A stretch of 64,000 nt of DNA, from contig NC_092663.1 of the NCBI RefSeq assembly GCF_032118995.1, positions 620,001-684,000 of the forward strand. Direction: 5' to 3'. This DNA is from Asterias amurensis (Eukaryota; Echinodermata; Asteroidea; Forcipulatida; Asteriidae). Position numbers and translations under genes: made by a program. Shown here one piece after another: positions 9,152 to 20,200 of this stretch. Below the pieces are notes generated by a model, which was not told the origin of the DNA, searched no databases, and worked only from the letters and a program-made list of their open reading frames with translations. Every line of letters begins with the position of its first letter. Within the stretch, counting starts at the first letter, position 1.

Positions 9152-12100
9152 ATGTTACTTCAAATATTAAGGTCCAGCTGTGGGAGTACTGGTATACTCG
9201 CAGGGTCAACAAGGAACAGTTTGACCCCGAAAGTCCTTGTCCGAACTCGGAGTTCTTCTTCGCTACTTCAGCAGAGAATGCAACGCCTGGTTCTTGGGAT
9301 TGAGACGAGTTGTGATGAGACTGGAGCTGCAGTGATTGATGAAGATGGAAAGATTCTTGGTGAAGGATTGTACTCGCAAAAAAGAATTCACGTCAAGTGC
9401 GTTTATGAAAAAAGTCCTTTTGTTTACAAACAAAAAATTACAGTTACTTTATCGTTTGAATAATCATAACCCTCCATCCTCCTGACTGTCGCCAAGGATG
9501 GAGGGTTGCAATTTAACTCAACTAAGTTATTTTGTTACTTTCACATTCCATCTTTACGAAAACTGCGTAACACTAACAGTGTTACTGTTATTAAAAGTGT
9601 ATCAATTTATCATTATGCAAGGCACATACATTTCATATAAATGATTTACAATTTCATGACTGTCATTTCAATGTCGCTATCATTGCTTTGGCACTGTACA
9701 TCAAAAAGAAAGTTTAACGCTAACGTCTGACTATTTTGTGTTTAACTTGTACAAATTTGTAAAAGCAGATAGGATCAGTTTTAAAGAAGTTCTGACAACA
9801 GGGGACGATTTCACAAAGAGTTGGGACTTGTCTCATCTCAAGTTAGGACGAGTTATCGTCCTAACTTAAGATTAATCTTAAGGTCTGCATGCTACACTGT
9901 AGGGTTGGGACTCGTCCTAAGTCCTAAGATTAGTCTTTAGTTAGGAAGAGTTTTGTGAAATCGCCGGCAGGTAAATCAGAATCCTTCATCACCGCCTCTA
10001 CTAAGTAAGAGAGGAATTTGCGATAATCATAACCCTCCATCCTCCATCCCTCCGACTGTCTCGCTGGTAACATTTCACATTACCCAAACTGTATGAACAA
10101 ACTTGTGACATGTTCCGATTCTGAATGATTGTTTGATGGATTATTATTCAGGAATGGAGGAATTATTCCGTCCCTTGCACAGGATCTTCACAGACAACAC
10201 ATTAATTCAGTTGTGCATCAAGCACTGGACTCAGCTGGTGTAAAACTAAAGGTAAATAATGCCACACTTATTGTGGAAAGAAAATTAATAATGAACAAAA
10301 TTATTATTAATTTTGTTTTTTTTACCCATACACCAATGTGTGTTAGCACTGTATACTCAGTACTTTCCCCGAGTCCTGTGAAAAAATATCACAGGCATGT
10401 TACTCAAGTGGGATTTGAACCCATGACCCTTGCAATTCTATAACAGTGTCTTATCAACTAGACTACCGAGGTTGCCCGGTAGCTAGAGGCAGTTCAAATC
10501 CAAGGAATGCAAGGAACCTAAGAGCCGGTGATGACAACTCGACGTTTAGATCAGTATGCTCTGATCGTCTTAAAGAGAATGAGTTGTAAACCTAAGGTTC
10601 TTTTCAGAAACAGCTAACTCAAAACGGAGACTTTCACATGGTGTAACCACAAACCTAATTATACTCCCACAATGATATTTCTGCTGTGCTTAGTTTCATT
10701 TCTTTTACTCTTATAGGATTTATCGGCAGTAGCAACCACCATCATGCCCGGCCTTGCGTTATGCCTTCAGGTCGGTCTACAGTACACCAAAGATTTATTA
10801 CGGCATACCAGCGTGCCATTTATACCAGTACATCACATGAAAGCTCACGCACTCACAGTTCGAATGATAAAACAGTAAGTTGGATTGGGATTTATTCCTT
10901 ATTCTTATTTCAAGAGATGGCTTCTTTTCAAACTTTTACAAGTAATTTGTTTCTGTGTTTTTGTTTACACAGGGTTGATTTTCCCTTCCTTGTATTGCTC
11001 GTCTCGGGTGGCCATTGTTTATTAGCAATTGCTAAAGGAGTAGATGAGTTTCTGTTGCTTGGGAGGACTTTAGACAATGCACCCGGAGAAGCCTTTGATA
11101 AGGTATGTTTTAAATCATCTAACCCACATCTAGGGAAAGGTACAAAAAGTTATGCTTCACCTTATTTTCTACATGTTGACATCAACGGTATTTGATTACA
11201 GTCCAGTGTGCTCTTCAAGTAAAAGTATGTATGAGCTTTTTCTCCAGAAGCAATCAGAGCATACTGATCGAAACATCGAGTTGAAACCAACGGTTCTTTT
11301 CAGAACCGTCGCATATCATTTGAGAGATTATCAAAACAAAACTTTCTATATTATAAATACTTGCTGTTGATGTGTTGTATTGATTTTTGCTAAAAACTAC
11401 TGTTTAAAGACTCTGGACACTATTGGTAACAGTCAAAGACCAGTCTTCTCATTTGCTGTATCTCAACATGCATAAAATAGTTTAAATCTATGCAAATTTG
11501 AGCTCGATTGGTCAACGAAGTTGCGAGATAATAATAAAATAAAAAACACCCTTGTCACACGAAGTTGTGTGGTTTAAGATGCTTGAGTTCGAAACCTCAA
11601 ATTCTAAATGTGAGGTCTCGAAATCAGGTTTGTGGAAAATTACTTCTTTCTCGAAAACTACGTCACTTCAGAGGGAGCCGTGTCTCACAATGTTTATACT
11701 ATCAACCTCTCCCCATTACTCATAACCAAGTAAGGTTTAATGCTAATAATTATTTTGAGTAATTACCAATAGTGTCCACTGCCTTTAAATTTGTTGAAAA
11801 TACTTGTTGTATTTAATTGAATACTTTCTTGTAGGTTGCTCGTAGACTGAAATTACAACATCATCCCAAGTGCCAAGGTATGTCTGGTGGTCAGGCTATC
11901 GAGTATATGGCACAAGGTGGTAATATACGACTCTTAATGGATAAAGATAGACCGTTACTCAAAGTCCGAGATTGTAACTTTTCGTTCTCTGGTTTGAGGA
12001 GTGTAGCTCAGTGGATCATATACAACCATGAAGTTAAACAAGGTTAGTTAAACATCTCTTATCTCATAGACGATGTGACCTATGTTTACATTCAAACCGC

Positions 12101-14280
12101 CCTCTGTTGACAAAACACTGTATACGTCATGTTTCGCTGGGCAAAAAGACGCGTAGTCATGGTAAGATTGCATACACTTTCTAGCAAAAAAACTAACTTG
12201 GTATTGAGCAACGGAGGTAAATATAAAACATTGTGAGAAACAACTCCCTCTGAAGTAACGTAGTTTTTGAGGGAAATTCAAAAGAGGTTATTTCTCACTC
12301 AAATATTAAAAGACTTCAGGCCTGGAGCTTTGTATAGGGCATCTGAAAGCTCACAAAATTATGCAACAAGAGTGTTTTTTCTTTCATTATTCTCTTGCAA
12401 CTTCGATGATCAATTGTGTCAACATTTTCACAGGTTTGTCATTTTATGCTTAAGTTGAGATACAGCAAGTGAGAAGACTGGTCTTTGACAATTACCAAGT
12501 GTCCAGTGCCTTTATTAACTGTCTATGCCCTAACAGCATCTACACCTCAGATAACACAATTCTTATTAAATTTGTAGGCGTTTCTTGCGATGATGGCAAT
12601 CACTTAACGACAATTTCAGACATAGCTGCTTCATTCCAACATAAAGTAGCCCATCATTTAGTCACCAGAGTCATAAGAGCCATGGAGTTTGCTAAAAGGG
12701 AAGAACTGATACCGGACAACTTAAAGTCCTTGGTAAGACTAGATTCAAGTTATAATCTTGTAGCGCAGTCAGTGCGCATAACATTATCCATTATCCGAAT
12801 AATGAGCCAAGAATTTGCTGGCTTTATTTTAAACCAATGTGCAAACTTTTACAATAACTCTTCAAAGAATTCAAAGTGACCTACCCTGATTTGATGCAAG
12901 CCTGCAGAGCACTGGTCAAAATCACTCTCATCAAAATCACTCTCATCAACTCACTTCCATCCCTCCATATGCATGATGTTGCCTGGCCCATCATGACCAT
13001 ACGAAAATAGCCAACTCACACTTGCCTATAGCTTCCTGAGCATAAAGAACTAAAGGAATGTAATTGATCAGAGTGAACAGCAAACTTGACAATTACTGCA
13101 ATTTAACACGACCAAGCAACGTTATCATAACATTAGCTAGAAAAGCATTTCACATTTTGGAGGGTAGGAAACAAGATTGCATATATACTATTTACCCAAT
13201 AGGTTAAGGCTGTATGGGAACTGGGCCCAATTTCATAGAGCTGCTAAGCACAAAAATTTGTTTAGCATGAAATTTTCCCCTTGATAAAACTAAGATGACC
13301 CAAATTTCCACGTGATTTGCAGGAAACAACAGCTGAATACCAGTAACAAGCAATATGCAACAAATGGAAATTTGGCTGGTAATCTGTTTTTATCAAGGAA
13401 GAAATTTCATGCTAAGCAAATTTTTGTGCTTAGCAGCTCTATAAAATTGGGTCCAGGTGGCTCCGGCTATAGCTTTTGTTGTGTGTAGCTAAGGATGTCC
13501 TATACTTTAAGGTGGATGATGCGTAAATGAAGCCGTAACTGTAGCCGCTAATTCATAAATGCTTCAAAACTTGTATATTACCAACAGGTTGTATCTGGAG
13601 GAGTGGCAAGTAATTCTTATATCCGTGATGCAATCAACGTTGCCTGTACACAGAATGGCTACCAATTACATTGCCCTCCACCATCCTTATGTACAGACAA
13701 TGGAATTATGATTGCATGGGCAGGAATGGAAAAACTTAAACTTGGTGTAGACATCATTCAAGATTCACAGAGTGTCAGATATGAACCAAAGTAAGTCCAT
13801 ACATAAAGCCTAGTTTACTGGTTAACAGGAAATTTTTGCTTGTGCATTTGCGTGCTTCTAGTTCCTAGGCAGTTTTTGCTTACTCATTTAGCCCAGAAAT
13901 TTGGTGCTTGCCATTTGAGCAAACAATGGTGATCGTAAGCGTAGAAGTCTGCGGTAAGCAGAGCTATGAAATTTGGCCCAGATTTCTACAAACGATTAAT
14001 CATCATACCATGCATGTAAAAATGCCAACTGCTCTTTGCTTACAATGAAATTGTTTTTCTTGTACAAATGTCTTAACTTCCACTGGCCGTTGCACATTAA
14101 TGGAACATTCAATTAGTAGTGTTCCTTTTAAACAGCTATTTTGATACCTATTCCTTTCATACTTTCTTGTTACTGAGAGTCCTCTGATCTCTTTAAATCT
14201 CCAGATATCCAATTGGTTTAGACATCTCCAAACAAGTGAGGGCAGCAGACATCAAAATAAAGCGGGTCAAGTTCTGGTGA
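9152..14280 (+). CDS. OSGEPL1: OSGEPL1, mitochondrial tRNA N6-adenosine threonylcarbamoyltransferase (Qri7/TsaD family)
   Basis: Eight exons: 9152-9396, 10152-10251, 10717-10874, 10973-11102, 11835-12042, 12578-12732, 13588-13790 and 14205-14280. All are GT-AG with matching phases and give 424 aa (human about 414). The enzyme transfers the threonylcarbamoyl group to A37 of ANN-decoding mitochondrial tRNAs. Visible family motifs: GIETSCDET (residues 49-57), metal-binding HHMKAH (154-159), SGGH (179-182), SGGVASN and CTDNGIMIA near the C-terminus. The first ~45 residues are rich in Ser, Arg and Leu and lack acidic residues, as expected for a mitochondrial presequence. The chosen ATG is the first in frame that gives such a leader. 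The gene is divergent from ASDURF and convergent with ANKAR. No break is seen. Confidence 0.96.
9803..9968. mobile_element. Foldback MITE in OSGEPL1 intron 1
   Basis: Inverted ends CGATTTCACAAAGAGT / TTTTGTGAAATCG enclose arms built on TTAGGACGAGTT and AACTCGTCCTAA-like sequence. About 165 bp. Confidence 0.75.
10318..10500 (-). mobile_element. tRNA-derived element, left half of the foldback SINE family
   Basis: It shares the left arm (ACACCAATGTGTGTTAGCAC...TATACTCAGTAC) and the minus-strand tRNA-like module (B box as GGATTTGAACCC, A box as ACTAGACTACC) with 50637-50790 and 56240-56545. The right arm is missing. Confidence 0.75.
10538..10576 (-). ncRNA. Degenerate hammerhead-ribozyme-like motif (ATCAG stem type)
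   Basis: On the minus strand the order is CTC, TTTAAGA in place of CTGANGA, stem-loop GATCAG-AGCATA-CTGATC, TAAA in place of GAAA, then ACGTC-GAG closing helix I. Core bases are mutated, so it is probably inactive. It is the inverted counterpart of 11242-11280. Confidence 0.4.
11242..11280 (+). ncRNA. Degenerate hammerhead-ribozyme-like motif (ATCAG stem type)
   Basis: CTC, then CAGAAGC at the CTGANGA position, stem-loop ATCAG-AGCATA-CTGAT, an intact CGAAAC, and ATC directly before GAG (the usual U-H cleavage position). It is followed by the palindrome GGTTCTTTTCAGAACC, also seen in part beside 10590 and at 18760. Confidence 0.4.
11403..11788. mobile_element. Repeat A MITE, copy in OSGEPL1 intron 4
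   Basis: Full-length, in the orientation opposite to copy 1. Ends CTCTGGACACTATTGGTAA and CCAATAGTGTCCACTGCC, flanked by TTAA. Confidence 0.88.
12220..12515. mobile_element. Repeat A MITE, left-truncated, OSGEPL1 intron 5
   Basis: It begins at the internal ATATAAAACATTGTGAG and runs to the right end AAGTGTCCAGTGCC. The outer left arm is missing. Confidence 0.8.
13224..13456. mobile_element. Repeat C foldback element, OSGEPL1 intron 6
   Basis: Inverted ends GGGCCCAATTTCATAGAGCTGC / GCAGCTCTATAAAATTGGG, with inner arms CTTAGCATGAAATTT / AAATTTCATGCTAAGC and ACCAAATTTCCA. Close relatives lie at 23028-23262 and 42620-42848, and a partial one at 25890-26048. Confidence 0.85.
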
Positions 14281-14417
14281 AAAGTCAGAGGTCACAGAGA
14301 ATCACAGAGAGAAGAAGGAATTTCTGTCATAGAGAGTACTTCATCAATCGACTACTTGGTGCATGAAGATTATGATCAGTTCGAGACTTACTATATTCTG
14401 TTTACTAAACATGAGTA

Positions 14418-14925
14418 CCTCATAGAGCTATATATATTGACTAGAGCGCTAACTTGCTCTGCGTTTTGAAGCCACCCTAGACGCAGACATGTTTGATGTT
14501 TTTCGTGAATTCGGAACGATTTAAATTTTAAGAGAACACACATTGCAGCGATTTTTTTTTAAATTCGTCGTGTGCACTTACGTACGCGACTGCCCAATGG
14601 CGTAAGGTCCCCGCTACGAAAACCGTAACTTTGACTTGATTGACGTACTTGAAAAAAAACATACGCTCCTTTTAAACACGACGCACATGAAGCTCGCAGT
14701 TTGTGACGCTGATCAGCAGATTGTGCGTTCACATTTGCTGCTTTTTTTGCTTCGATGACACATAAAAAAAGAACTATCATGCAAATAGCCATACAATTGC
14801 CATACAAAGTTTCAAGCTTTTGTATTGGTTTGTACATAAACATGGATGCGCCCACACAGCTTCAAAACCTTAGTGCGTGTATAACGGGATGTTAGCGCTG
14901 TAGTCAATATATATAGCTCTATGAA
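14418..14925. mobile_element. MITE with ~39-bp TIRs
   Basis: The left CATAGAGCTATATATATTGA...GCGCTAAC is mirrored at the right by GTTAGCGC...TCAATATATATAGCTCTATG. About 505 bp and no coding sequence. It sits 140 bp after the OSGEPL1 stop. Confidence 0.8.
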
Positions 14926-15728
14926 GTACCTTGATATGTGGGGTGAGCTCCACATTCCAAATAGAGTACATCACAAGCTCAGGAATACAAACTCATATAC
15001 ATGTACATTATAATTTGTTTTTACCCTTACACCGATGTGTATTAAGCACTGTATACTCAGTACTTTCCAGAGCTCTGTGAACAAAACAATCCCTCAGCAG
15101 TTTCACGTAGTAGCACTCACTGCGTTACAAACAAAAAATAACAATGAGAGAAAACGGCCTCTGAAGTTGAACACTTTTTAGAAACCCGCCTCCCTTCAAA
15201 ACTTCAAAGTATTTCCATTTAAATTTTTCAATGTAGATACTTGATGACTTGAACTTAACAACTAATCTTGTTTTGACTCATTTGCATAATTAATTATGAA
15301 ACTAGACACGAGAGAAGATCCGTGCAACTTCGTGAAACCCCAAAAAACGCAAAATATGTCTTTTTGCGTTTTCACAAAGTAGCGCTCGCCTATGCTACAA
15401 CACTGCATTTTGTATTACTTCATGAATCCAAGTTCATCGTGCGCACGCGCTCACACATCTTGTGTGCTACTTCATGAAAATGTTTTTACCACACTTTGAC
15501 TCGAGTGCGTTCCACGCATTACAACACTAAACAGAGGTTCGGGTTCTACTTTGTGAAACCAAAATTGCCACGGATGTGCAAAAATTTAAAACACTAATGA
15601 GCTTAATTAAAAAAGTAAAGCTGTCTGAGCTTTGAAACTTCATGGTATTGTAGGTCTTCATGCATTTTCAACAGAAATGTAAAAAAATAAAGAGAGTGCT
15701 ACTTCGTGAAAACGCTGACGAATCCACA

Positions 15729-15945
15729 GGCAAATCATATGGGTGGGATTTGAACCCACAACCTTTGCATTGCTAGAGCAGATGTCTTACCACTAGACCG
15801 AGCTACCCTGGTGGCTACAGGCAGTTTGAATCCTATGTGTTGGCAAATCACTCCAGTGGGATTCAAACCCAAGACCTTTGCATTGCTAGAGAAGATGTCT
15901 TACCACTAGACCGAGCTAGCCTGGTGGCTAGAGGCAATTTGTACA
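15729..15945 (-). repeat. Tandem dimer of a tRNA-derived module
   Basis: Two copies about 110 bp apart each contain, on the minus strand, an A-box-like GGTCTAGTGGTAAGAC, a stretch GCAATGCAAAGGT and a B-box GGTTTGAATCCC or GGTTCAAATCCC. They differ at scattered bases, so the duplication is not recent. Confidence 0.75.
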
Positions 15946-16804
15946 TTAAATACAAGCTCATACAGTCTTATATTTGGCATCATAAATCTTTAATTAACCC
16001 ACTTCTTTAAGAGAAGCTCCCACCTGCGTTCACGTCCAGCTTTTAAAAAAAGAAACATCAACCTTGAAGTTTTTCCAGTTATAGGACGGAATGAATGTTT
16101 AACCATTTTTACATATATACTTATCGGTACTTGGAAATCTTTAAACATAAATTAATAAGTACAAATTGCTTAGCTTGAACAATGTTTAATTTATAAGATT
16201 TGAAAGACCTTTGTTTGATTACAGTTTGGTATGAGTAACTGTTGTTCTTAAAAGGGATTAATAAAAACATTGACCACTTTCTACTTTTCTGGAATGCACA
16301 ATTAATAATGTAAACCAAATGCCTTAGTAATTTAATAAAAGAAATGTATTTAAATGGACACTCTTATTTACAGTTTAGATTATTTTACAAAGATATCAAA
16401 TTAATTTTGCCTGAAAAATACCACAGCTTTTTACAATGTGTTAAAACAGTTTTTAAAATACTTTATCAAATATAATTTTTGTATAAATATAATGCACCGT
16501 TGACCACTTTACAGTAAAACACGAACTTTGAAATATTTATGTATCCTTGAAATTTCAAGTTCGACAATAATTCTGAGAAACTTGTTTTCACTCCAAAGTT
16601 CACAATAATTCCGGATATTCCAGACCTTTGATACTCAGCACCCATCTTAATGTTGTCTTTAGCTGGAAAGTCTGGTACCTTTGTTGCATTTAGAGCACCT
16701 TTGTCAAACAAGTTCACAATATATAGCAAGTTGGAAATGTTGAGTCTGGTACCCTTCTTGTACTAAAACACCTGACTAATCAGTTTGAAGCTCATTGACA
16801 CATT

Positions 16805-17113
16805 GAAACCAATAAAGAACTTACTCCGCAGTGGTGAAGTTAATAACGAGAAGTCCCCTCGATCCACTAAAGAAAAGTAGTAATCCCAAACGATTTCCTA
16901 CCTTCCGCCCAGGTAGTACAGGTAGTTAAAAAGTAGGACAGTTCTTTTTCAGAACTGAGAAGTCTCCCTAATTCTGAAAAATCTACTCCGCAGTAGTTAA
17001 GAAGTCTCCAGAGTTACATATAATCTACCCCGCGATAGTAGAAAATATAGCACGACAAGTTCGCAATAGAACCAAATCTACAAGCAAGTAGATATACACA
17101 TGGTGTTACCGAC
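16805..17113 (-). mobile_element. Repeat E copy without a recognisable ribozyme end
   Basis: It contains the family sequences CAAGTAGATATACACATGG, CTCCGCAGTAGT and CAGTTCTTTTTCAGAACTGA seen at 27596-27875, 33130-33480 and 49943-50150. Confidence 0.6.
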
Positions 17114-17200
17114 AACCGAGTATACATTGATACCTCACCGTGCAATGCCTAAATTTCCATATTGAAGCACCTTGTTTATCTGGACACAGCTAGCTACTGT

Positions 17201-20200
17201 TTAAGACCAAGCAATCTTGCCATCATCAGTAGGTTTTCTTAGTAAGATTCTCCTATTGTCTCCTCCAGGCCCTACATCTCGTTTCTTAATGCTTCTAACG
17301 CCTTCAATCTCATCATTAGAAATATCAGTTGCTCTGGATTTCAAACTCCTGGCTGGGGCAGAAACGGCACGACTTGGTGGACCCTGAGGGCGCTTTTTCT
17401 GTTGCTCAGTCGCAGGACGACGACTGCTGAAGCCCATTGTGGTTCTAGGTCGAGCTATATTAAAAACAAACAATTTAAATACAAATTTGAACAAGAAAGA
17501 TCGGGGAACAACTTTAAAAAACAGGAAACTTTTGTGTTCAAACTATGTAGTTACTTGCATTAAAGACAATTCTATGAATTAACATAAAAAATGCAACTTG
17601 AAAGAAAGATAGACTGGAACTGAGAGGGCTTTGGGTTCCCCTCCTTAAGATGAGATCGAGATTGGGGGAGACTTACGTAATCCTCTTGGTCTTGGTGGTG
17701 GAACAGCAGGGGGTCCTCCATGAATCTCCAAACTACAAATGCAAAGAAATTAAACACTTAAAAACACTGGACACTATTTGGTAATTGTCAAAGACCAGTC
17801 TTCTCACTTGGTGCATCGTAACGAAACAGCCATCATTCATTCAAGAAGGTTGACAGATCATCAAGCCAAACATTTGCGTGTTTCAAATACGTATGCTGCC
17901 CTCACAGACTAAACTAATTTCCTATCTCACCTCAATGCTGGTAATCCAACAACTTGTGCTCGTCTGAATTCATCAGTAAAGTCATGTGACATTTTCCCAT
18001 CTTTATCCAGGTTGTCCATAAGGCGTTGATATAAGCCAGGCGTGTTGCGTGTAGACACAAGGAGCAATCGTGTAGCCTGTACAATCACATTAAGTATTCA
18101 AGTCAATCAAACTGCACTTCTTATGCATTCTCACCACACATTGACAACAAATTCATTAATGATATAGAACATGGCCTAATTTCAGAGAGTTACTTAAACA
18201 AAAGGTACTGGAGCACAACAAAACTATGCTTACAAGAAAAAGACGGCCAAACTATCATGTCACATGTACAATTTGGACTGTTATCCTGCTCATTTCTGCT
18301 TAGCAGACAATTTCCAGCAAAGCTTGTAACCAAACAAACTTCCTTAGCACAGAAAATCTATGCTTAACAGAAACTGGTCACTGGCCGAAATTCCATAAGG
18401 TTTACATTGTTGCAACTGTTGTCCATTTATTTTGTGCTTAGCAAAGAAATTTGCTATGCAGAATTTTCTGCATAATAGATTTATGAAATAATTCAACAGT
18501 ACCTTGCGATTGAACGTGAGGTAACCAAGGGCAACGGCAGCAGCAGCTCGCACCTCGGCATTCTGGGAGAACAGATGATTGATAAGTATCTCAACTGACC
18601 CACATGTAATCATTGCATCCGTTATACCAGCACGGGTATGCGCTAAGCTGGCCATCAAAGTACCTGCCAACAAAGTAGACGTAGGATTTGAAACTTTGCA
18701 TGGTGAAAGTAAAATTAGGTGAGGTTTGTGAAAATCTCTTTTGATCGCGTTGAGTTGTCAACCCTCGGTTCTTTTCAGAACCAACACTACTCAAAAGAGA
18801 TTTTCACATGATGGTAACGCAAACCTCACCTAACAAAGATATAAATTTCTGTTATAAAAAGGCAAATTTGGTCGAAGACTTTGTCAAGGACTGTTCAAAT
18901 GAGTATAGCGCCCTCTATTATAGTGGAAACTGGACCATGAAGAAAGAGTTTCAAGATCACCTTGACATACACCAGGCTTCTTATGAGGGTACAGAACATC
19001 TCATGGCGTGAGCACAAGACCAAAGAACAGATCTACGGAGATATTCCACCAATCTCTACTACTGTTGCTCAACGCAGAGTCCGCTTCGCAGGTCACTGCT
19101 TTCATGCCAAAGACCAGGTCATTCCTGACGTGTTATATTGGAGACTGCCATGCCCTAATAGAGGACCTCGACCACTCAACTACATCAACATGATCGGTAG
19201 AGGCTGAAATCGTGGACCTTCCAAACATAATGAGGGATAAACACCTCTGGCGTGACGTCGTGCATGGAATCTCGGATGCGATCGCTAAATGATGATGTTG
19301 ATTATTATAGCAACAGATGACCTACCTGCTAGTATGACAGTATTGTCATCACCAGATCGTAGCAATCGTACAAGGGTTGTTACACCTTCAGCTGACAGTG
19401 AAACTTGATCTCGATCTAAGATGACTCGAGCAAGAACAACAATCTGGAAAAACAAACAAGAAACGGAGTCAAGGCCATATCATTCTATGAGAAAGTGACA
19501 ATGACGCCAATGTAGAGAACTTATCAACTGTCAGCTATGACTCCGATTATAACTCAACATCAACTATAGACCAATCCAGTCGCGCAAGTGCTGCGGTATC
19601 TTTGTGCCTAATTTTGTGCACAAAGACATGATTAAATCGTTTTCCTATTCGCTTTTTATGGAAATTGAATGTCTTCCTCGACAATCTTTGCAATTTCCCT
19701 GTCATGGCTACATGATATAACGATGTACTACATTCTTGTTTTTTTTTTTTAATTAAGCACAAACTAAAATACTGAAATTCTGACAAAATGTAACGCATTT
19801 AAGCCACTTTTATGCAGTAAACGTGTCTTTTTCCCTAACTCACCTAAGACATTTACTGTTTTTAAGATGATTCAGTTTCTGTTTAGTTGCAAATATTTGT
19901 GGCCAGTGATCTTCATTAGTATATCATGATGTCCTGGCAAGAAAATTGTGTAAGTCGTTGAGGAAAACATTTAATTTCCATAAAGAGTGAAAAAGAACAT
20001 GATTTCATGTCTTTGTGCACAAAACTAGGCAAATGTACACCACAGCGGTGCTCAACACATGTGCGCCCGGTGCGCGCCTGGATTTGTCTATAGGCAGTGT
20101 TGAAGTCAAGCACTTTTCACTGAAGTATCAAGTACTGCCAAGTACTAAGGTGCACTGCCAACTACCAAGTATCGCGGAGTACTACGACAATAATATGGGC

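Larger units (their letters stand above)
14926..17200. other. OSGEPL1-ANKAR intergenic spacer
   Basis: It holds a short SINE-arm fragment (about 15030-15080), a region of CTTCGTGAAA-type short repeats (15100-15720), the tRNA-like dimer (15729-15945), plain AT-rich DNA (15946-16800) and a repeat E copy (16805-17113). No gene is supported. Confidence 0.6.

Noticed and set aside
16466-16729. Minus-strand 87-codon frame between OSGEPL1 and ANKAR
   Set aside because: Low-complexity, no splice context and no recognisable motif.
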